Positions 56,535 through 64,000 of a DNA stretch of 64,000 nucleotides are shown in pieces (position 1 is the first letter of the stretch; each line of letters opens with the position of its first letter). This DNA comes from Urophycis tenuis (lineage: Eukaryota > Chordata > Actinopteri > Gadiformes > Phycidae): NCBI GenBank assembly GCA_036785325.1, contig JAXIVH010000137.1:124001-188000 (forward strand), read 5' to 3'. The translations under genes and the position numbers were made by a program. The notes beneath the pieces are model-generated. The model saw only the letters and a program-made list of their open reading frames with translations. It had not been told where the DNA came from and ran no database searches.

Positions 56535-59500
56535 CAATGCCATTGATGTATTTTTATATACAGTATATCCCACAATAGAATATTAATGCAAAAACACTAA
56601 TTCCAATAATATATTGTATAGCACAATCTCTTTAACATATGGGATTCATGGGAAATATGTTAATATAAATGTAAATATACGCACTGATATTGTAGCTTCT
56701 CCAGAACCTGTGGCAGTCACATTCACTTGCTTGTTAATTCCCTTGAACTGTTGACATTATGACATACACAGACATATGTCACGTGACCTTTTTTTTTTTT
56801 TTTTAATTGCACATAACACTGTATACAAATATACTAGCATAGATTATTCATTACATTATATCGGCGCTTTATTGTTCTGCTGCTGTACATTTACATTTAG
56901 GGCATTTAGGGCATTTGAGTAATTTTTCTTCTTCTTATATTTATACTTATATTTGCATGCTTGTCTAGCACCGGGGATTGAGGGAAACGGCATTTCAGTT
57001 TTTGTGTATGTCCTGTACATTCATGAAAACTGACAATAAAGTTTACTTGACTTGACTTGATTTAGCAGACACTTTTATCCAAAGCGACTTACAAAGAGTA
57101 AATTTGTCCGAACGACCAAATTTGCCCTCTCTGATCAATAAAGTACCCATCTCTAGTATTTTTATGTCGCACTACAATGATGGACTGTAAAAAATACAAA
57201 TGGACGTGGGATCCCTGACATTACCAAGCAGTCAACACGACAGTAGTGAGGGTGCAGATACACGTCGTGTCGCCCTTCCTCAAGCAGTGGAAACCCATTG
57301 CTTGCATTACATCTAAACTTACCTTAGCTGTTCTTGTCTGAAAGGCGTTTTCATTGGTGACAGTGAAAGGCTCTGTCCCTGCACGGCCGGGTACTTTAAT
57401 TTCTATTTCCATTGAATATTGATGCTCCTTAGCATGTATCCAATACTCTCCCACTGCCTGGTACACCATGATCGTTGACTGGACATGAAACAAAACGAGA
57501 AGTGAAGCACGGACAGACGGATGTGTACAGAGGACCATGAAAGCAGAACATGGAAAAATAGAAAGCATTAGAAGAGTGAGAGACAGAATTAAATGTTAGA
57601 TTGAATTGCATTGCATTTTACCTGAGTGGATTGAAACGTATTTTACCTGAGTGGATAAATAGCCCCCGTTCTGGACCTGAGTGTTGAGCCATCTTACTAC
57701 TGGGGCGGCAGCCTCAAAGTCCTTTAACCAGGTAAAAATAAATTTACATTTACATAACTTGTGCATTACATGTTCATGTAATGTTTATATGCGATGTGTT
57801 TATATGTAATGCAAGCATGTCAGGGGGCATTTGAATGACCTGAATTCGAAACATTCCAATATACACCTTGTTTTGTGTCGGTGACACAACACAAATGAAC
57901 AACCAAGTGTCGCAACAAGGGGACGCTCACCTTGGCCTTGACCAGCGCCAACAGAGCATAGGCTGTGGCCTCCAGGGTGAAAAGGTGACCCGAGGGCACC
58001 TTCCAGTGGGTCAAGTCTGAGGAGCACAGAGCAGACCAGCCGATAATGCATCTCACCGCTTGTTTTTCTGCATCGTTTGTCCGTTGATATATACTTGTGT
58101 GGGTTTTGGACAGGAGTTGTAAGAACCTCGGGATACAACTTTGTAGAGGATATCCTTTTTGAACTTTTCTTCATTGGCCAGTGCATAGGATACCATGGCG
58201 ACAGCATATGGGTTGGTGAGGTAAGGTAAACGCTTCTCCAGGTAACCTACAGCTTTCTGTATGCTCTCTGGCATGCTCTGCACACATGGTATGAAACTTA
58301 TTTAAGATCAAGCGATATGATGCCAAAGCAGAGAACAAAAAAATCAACACAAATGCAAATCTAGCTTTTGTCTTGACACTGAGAAACATTGAACATCACC
58401 AATATGACAAAGTGATTTGCTTATCGGGCCAACACTCATGAGAGAGAGGGGAATTTCTATGTTAAGTATTAAAAAGTTTTCATGAATATGATACATTATT
58501 GCTTTTCACCATCATTCTTCACCTTGAATTTGAAATTCTATAATTATTAAGGTAACCAATTTCTGGTGATAGCAAGTTTGAAAAATGTGTTGTTTTACCC
58601 AATAATACCAGTAAGAAATAAAGTCCCATTCACACATGCAGTCTATCCTAGAAATGTTCCGGAACATTTCCTGCATGGAAGGAATGGAATGGATATTCCG
58701 GAAAATATGCACCACCAGCTCAAGACCAAATAGACCTAGTGACATTTCAGGGTTGCGGCCGGTACTGCTGCGTTGTGAATGAAAGCAGTAACATTGCCAG
58801 GAGAGGCATATAAAGGGGGACGTCAATCCAACGGAAGCGAGCAAACCAATCGCACATCTCAGAAGAGTTGTGTCGTTTTTCATCGGCGACTGTTTACCGA
58901 AATGCTCATCGGGTAATTCGATAACATTTACATTTAGGGCATTTAGCAGACACTTTTATCCAAAGCAACTTACAAAGAGTACATTTGTCATTTCATTTCA
59001 GCTAATACAGTAAGAAAGTCACCAGAAGAAGTTTCAAGCATTTCAATTGCTGGGTTAACCATTGCTAGTATATAACACTGTCGATAAGGCTAGAGAAGAA
59101 CTCACTATTTACAATGTATTTCATATATGTGCTTTTTTGAGAATGTGAGCTACATACAAACAGGAGGTAAAAAACGTGGGCAAAGAGAGAGAGGTGCAAG
59201 AACAAATGTGTTAAGAAAGGTGATACTCACGTTAACCTTACTGGCGCAGAGTTTCTTTGCCTCCTGCATGGCAATGAGTGAGAAGGCCGTCATGGAGGCA
59301 TCAGAGTCCATGCCATGCACATTCCCCTACATGTACACAAGAGAGAGCATGCAGCCAAAATCATGTTTAACAATGACTTGATGTCCAGCTAGAAGTTGAT
59401 GTTGATAGTTACAGGTGCTTCATCTACCACTAAAATTATTTGATAACTTCATGTACACACCGTCATCTCTCCATGTATTATTTGTCCAACCTCCTTGAAC

Positions 59501-60152
59501 ATGCCATCAGTCATCTGTGAGTTTATAATCACCCATTTGATGGCACCACAGATAATATCTACATCAATATCCACCAGATCATAGGCCATGGCGAACACCT
59601 TTGCAACATAAGATGTCAGCCTTTGGAAGGAGAAGGATGGAAAACAGGGGGAAGTTGAATCAGCATTTACTGAGCATAGAAGAATTACATTATTTTCAAG
59701 TTAACAATATCATGTTTTTCAGTGTGTCGATGCCTTACCATGAAAGGCCACTTCTACCAGTAAAAACAGTAAAAGATCCATCAGTATTACGAAAGGCAAG
59801 CTCATTTTGGTACCCTGATCACGGTGAAACACAAACATTAATTACCAACAAGCAAGACTGTGAGGTAATACATTTCAATAAACCCTCAGAGCAGGTTGAA
59901 CAACAGAAAGATGTGTACATAGCTGTACCTTTCTTGATATATACAAGGGCTTCATCACGTTTTGCAAATCCCAATCTCTCCCACTGATTGGTTTTGTCCA
60001 AATAAATTGTTGCAATAACAGGTAGAGTCATGCCCATCATATTCTGTTCTCCGCAGCCCCCAGGCTGTTTGATTAGACTGCCCATAGATGACCCACTCAG
60101 AACCTTCTCCACCAGCACGTTCATCTGGGATCCTCCTACACATGGACATAAA

Positions 60153-60244
<92 letters not shown>

Positions 60245-62479
60245 AACAGCTGTTAAGGATGAGGCTAAAGAGAATTCAGTAGATCATAACATAGTGCTTA
60301 TCCATCAGGACACTTCAAGACAGTAATGGTAAAATCTAATTAAAACATATATATATAGAGAGATTTTTTTGATGGAAATATTGAGGATATTGCATCTTAC
60401 CTGTAACATATATCTCTGAACTCCTTGGTGAGTTTGGAACAATAAATGTCTCTTCAATTGGATTTGTAATAACCACCATCTGTGGTGCTTCTGTAAAGTA
60501 AAGTTTTTTGAAACAGATCATCATCATGATTACCTGTAATATTTGGGAGTTCATTTGTGTTTTGTACCACACGAATGTGGGAAGTAGGCTAAAACTTACG
60601 GCTGCTGCTCACTTTCAGGTTTTCATTCACTTGGACTGTGGTCTTTATTCCAGCAGGCTATCCAAAAAATATACTTGATTTTAGTTACATGTTGTTCAAA
60701 GACATTGAAGTAAATAAAATGTCTGGATGAATTGACATCAAACTGTAATTGTATTAAATGCATGTGAGGCCATCAGCACAGGAATGCAAGGGTATATATA
60801 GTAATAAAGACAATAACGCCATCGCCCCATTTACTTACCACTACTATCAGATCTCGCTGGATGCCATCGGTTATTTGTCTGACAGCCACAGAAGCCTTGA
60901 CCACGATGGGATGGGTGCCATGCTTCATGGGTATGATGATGAAAGGCACGGAGCGTGTGCTCTCCGCAGCCACTTTGACTTTCTGGCTGTACTCCCTTCG
61001 GTTGGATGCAGAACTGCACACATCCGTTGACTCCATCAGATACACCATGACCTTTGGATGAGCGTGAAGGGAGGACAATGGAAAGAGCATAATTTGTATT
61101 CATGGGAAAGAAATGAAAGATGCATGATTATATTTGCACTTCATAGTACTTCAGTTAGTAACCAATTCAACAAACTAGACCAATAATATTCAGACTTACA
61201 TCAATCTCACTCTCTAGATAGTTGTGAAGGATTGCCTTGATTTCTATTTGTTCTCCGCGGACAGCAGAATACGGTAGTCTGAGGTCAATGAAGAACCTCT
61301 TCTGCACAATTACCTTCAAGGTGTCATCTACACAGATACCTTCAAGAGGCAAGGAGGAGACATGAATGCGTAACGTGACCATAATGAAATCAGTGGAAAA
61401 ATATCAACATACATCAGATAAGAAGGTAATAAGGACAAAAGCTGCTGATACTAATTTGAAATGGAATGTGATGGATAAGAGGCACATGCACAGGCTGAAT
61501 AGAGGAATAGTCACCATGAGTCTGAGACAGACTGATTCCAGTTAGATGCCAGGTGGTGATTGAGTCTTTAAACACATTCATGTTCTCCAAAGTGGTGGCT
61601 TTACTATTATGAGAAGGAAGTTTGTTTATGTGATCTTAAATTGCCATCACATATTTCATCTTAAATGTTTCAACAATACATTATTAATCACATTTATAGA
61701 GCAGTGCACAAAGGAAAGGAAAAAGCTAAAACAAATAAGAGCAAAGGCCAGGCTAAAGAGATGGCTCTGTAAATGATTCAGTTGCCTCACCATTTAGGGT
61801 TGCTAACAGGGCAAGGAGGGAGTGAGTGTTCCACCCATAGCCAGCTCTCTGGAAATTCGGTACGAGCATCAATTTGCCCGCTGTCCTTGAAGTCAATATT
61901 TTGCAATTTATCTACAGTGTCGGGTGAAAAAGTTAAGCCATAGTCATGTCAATATTCTTGTTGCTTATTTCTGCCCTCCAAATCTTTTTCAATGCATCTT
62001 CAACAGAAATCTTCTCCCAAATGATTTCATTTTTTTCCAGTGTCTTTTCTTTCCTCCGTGATGTAGTTTGTCAAGGCTTGTCTAGAACGAGACCTCAGGG
62101 CCTGTGTCTTTATGCTATTGCCCTTATATCAAGGATTGCCCAATGCCAACCAACTTCATACTCATCATCCCTGATACTTACTGCGAGCACAGTCGGGGTT
62201 GTCCAGTTCAACTGCAGCTAGTTGGGTTAGCACTTGGCAGCAGTCGAAGAAGGCATCAGCACAGGCTTTCCCATCTGTGATGTACTCCTTGCGCCGCTCA
62301 CAGCTGTACGATAGCGGTGTTTCCGCCATTCCATCCAAACAACATTGACGCTGCAAGGGTTCTGTGTATTTACTCACTGAGAGGAAGGCAGAGCAGAGGT
62401 GGAGGTAAAGGAGTTGAAAGGGAAATGTGAATTATAGAAAAGCATAAAGTAGTAGGAGAATTTTTTTCATATCTAAATC

Positions 62480-62547
<68 letters not shown>

Positions 62548-64000
62548 GTGACTAGGTGTTAATGAGAGAACAATGCTGTGCAACCTAAATACAAAAACTG
62601 CTTGACTGGTGGCTGCGTTTTACTCACAGAGGACAGTTTTAGCATCTTGTTTAGCGACTGCCCGCTTTGACCTTCTTTGAACTGGACATTTCAATTCTGG
62701 AAGAGAACAATGTATCATAATGAACATGAAAATGACATTCCCAAGTAATAACAGAAAGTGCATAAATAATTACATCACTATTTTTTTGCATCATCATAAT
62801 AACTAATGACTACATAAAAGTAACTAAGTAACACCAAGAGTCTGTGTTTGAACCTCAATGTCCTTATCTTATCCTACCTAATCTACTGATGAATAACCTG
62901 TAGCTATATATACTGTGAATGACTCTGGAATATCTTAGTGCTATGCTTGCTTAGTAACATTTATAATGCATCAATAAAGATTTCCATTAAGCTATTCATG
63001 CAACATGTTGCATTAATACAATACACATGATTTTCCCCCATGGGGATCAACAAAGTCTTATCCTATATACAAGCACAGATGTGGAATTGCTAGAAAGTTT
63101 AGACGGCAGTAACTTGTAGTGTTGAATTTATTCTCGATTTTCTTTCTGGCCGTGAAAGCAGTCACAGTCAAATGGGTCTCGCTTTTGGTGTTAGAGGAAA
63201 GCAGAGCACCCAGGGGTGACCCACGTGAAAACATACAAACTCCTCCCCCCCCCCCCCCCCCCCCCACCCGGGGGGTTGGAAGCAAGGACCTCCTTGTTGT
63301 GAATCAGCTGTGCTAACCAACATACCAACATTCAAATGGCCAAATACAGGAAGCCACCTACACCCGGAGAGGAAGGGCCAATGAGTGTGTGAGTACCTGT
63401 CCTGTCCTCATTCTGAATACTGCTGCTGTGAAACATCAGTCCTGCATCTTTGAACACGGCCATGTTGGTCCTGCCTCCTCCAGGTGTGCATCCTGTATCT
63501 GCCTTCTCCACAATATCCCACACCTGAGTTGGGGGGAAGAAAATCTGTACCTTTAGACTGATACTTTATTCCCCTATCTGATCATATATGTGTGTTTGCA
63601 TCAATGTTGTGGAAAAGTCATCATGCTTTTCACAATCGTACATTTTTCATTTTTCTCTACTTGAAAGACCAGCTATATGTACGCATAATGCAATATCAAA
63701 TCTGTTTCCACGACAAAATATAAATACAAATAGAATATAAATACAAATAGCAAAGCGTTTGACAATTTAAGTTATGACATTTTAAGAGCCCTGTTTGCGT
63801 AACTGGTAGTTAACAAACATGATCAGACAATCATCAAAAACCATCAAACTTTTAAGTACATATAAATGGAAGAATACATGGAGAAATTGCCTTTTTCTGA
63901 GTGAGGCGGTGTTTGTTATTGAGGGCGTAGACTCCTTGGTCCACTGCTACCAGGCCTACTTTGGCTCCTGGGTCACCTGTGATCTTGTAGTGGAATGTGT
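51637..64000 (-). CDS. c3: Complement component C3, copy B (exons 15-43, 5' end outside window)
   Basis: A second C3 gene in the same orientation, cut by the window edge inside exon 15. Exons in gene order: 63891-64000 (partial), 63397-63523, 62628-62696, 62182-62376, 61791-61911, 61515-61603, 61200-61339, 60839-61051, 60600-60657, 60401-60490, 59929-60135, 59739-59814, 59461-59620, 59231-59326, 58127-58277, 57931-58016, 57647-57721, 57323-57478, 56685-56741, 56334-56415, 55622-55664, 55280-55367, 55113-55202, 54926-55028, 54275-54364, 54035-54121, 53814-53897, 53359-53497, 51637-51778. All frames are open. It keeps RRSKR, C3a, GCGEQ and LIHGEM-type residues. Differences from copy A include a one-codon deletion and Tyr-to-Cys in C3a, Leu-to-Ile next to the histidine motif, and many in C345C. 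Confidence 0.92.
51943..52090 (+). mobile_element. LINE 3'-tail insertion specific to copy B
   Basis: About 150 bp absent from copy A at the matching place (near 4849). It ends caataacaataaaattgaat then a tcttatctaatct run, which resembles fish L2/CR1-type 3' ends. It lies in intron 42. Confidence 0.65.
53960..54004. repeat. CA microsatellite in copy B intron 40
   Basis: About 45 bp of (CA) at the site that has about 74 bp in copy A. Confidence 0.95.
54741..54797 (-). pseudogene. Vestigial partial exon 38 in copy B
   Basis: The same fragment as 7897-7957 of copy A, with donor GTGAGT and the last about 55 bp of exon 38, but without the 2-nt deletion. It shows that the fragment is older than the split of the two copies. 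Confidence 0.75.
60154..60242. repeat. CA microsatellite before the copy B thioester exon
   Basis: About 89 bp of (CA), (TG) in gene sense, ending about 18 nt upstream of the exon 25 acceptor. It is 27 bp longer than in copy A. Confidence 0.97.
62182..62376 (-). CDS. c3: C3 copy B exon 18: C3a with a codon deletion
   Basis: The anaphylatoxin exon is 195 nt against 198 in copy A. An arginine in the last helix is deleted (TQLAAVEL instead of TQLRAAVEL), and the residue before the C-terminal Ala-Arg is Cys instead of Tyr (NPDCAR). The six core cysteines and the terminal arginine remain, so cleavage is still predicted. The extra cysteine close to the receptor-binding end is unusual. Confidence 0.85.
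62484..62544. repeat. AT microsatellite in copy B intron 17
   Basis: About 61 bp of (AT), matching 15642-15703 of copy A in position and almost in length. Confidence 0.95.

Noticed and set aside
51229..64000. Copy B as an assembly duplicate of copy A
   Set aside because: Not excluded for the near-identical part, but coding differences, unique insertions and different flanks on the 3' side argue for a real second locus.

Overview
The window is vertebrate nuclear DNA, almost certainly from a ray-finned fish. It has short-exon genes with GT-AG introns, dense CA and TA microsatellites, and fish-typical transposons (Rex3, L2, a Gmr1-like Ty3/gypsy element, BED-type hAT elements, tRNA-derived SINEs). 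The recognisable host genes are all complement component C3. I cannot name the species. || LAYOUT. 1-4135: decayed repeats and a 5'-truncated L2 LINE. 4136-26503: C3 copy A on the minus strand. I could read 43 exons with consistent phase from the start codon (26503) to the stop (4541), predicting 1641 aa. Intron 3 carries a Rex3 insertion. 26504-27785: promoter and 5' flank. 27786-30790: a broken RTE-like LINE on the minus strand. 30999-42556: a nested transposon stack. Its base is a Ty3/gypsy-type LTR element with integrase upstream of reverse transcriptase. It was hit by a SINE, a non-autonomous hAT, a 4.6-kb hAT with transposase exons (itself carrying a 346-bp palindromic TTAA element) and an L2 3' end with a fold-back. 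42929-43110: tRNA-derived SINE. 43526-43602: a lone C3-type first exon on the plus strand, followed directly by a broken Rex3 (43690-46640). 46640-51228: repeats and a deleted BED-finger hAT. 51229-64000: C3 copy B on the minus strand, exons 43 back to part of exon 15; its 5' part lies beyond the window. || HOW THE GENES RELATE. C3 is the central complement protein. Copy A keeps a signal peptide, beta/alpha processing site, 77-residue anaphylatoxin with six cysteines, thioester motif GCGEQ, the acyl-transfer histidine 116 residues later, and a C345C tail. Copies A and B are nearly identical, introns included, from exon 38 upward. They diverge clearly in the C345C exons, which suggests gene conversion or a composite duplication. 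Both lack two cysteine pairs present in human C3. The orphan exon suggests a third, inverted and truncated C3 copy. || Most short open frames in the window are antisense or microsatellite shadows and are omitted. Exon boundaries are read by eye from splice sites, phase and family conservation; no alignment was run.
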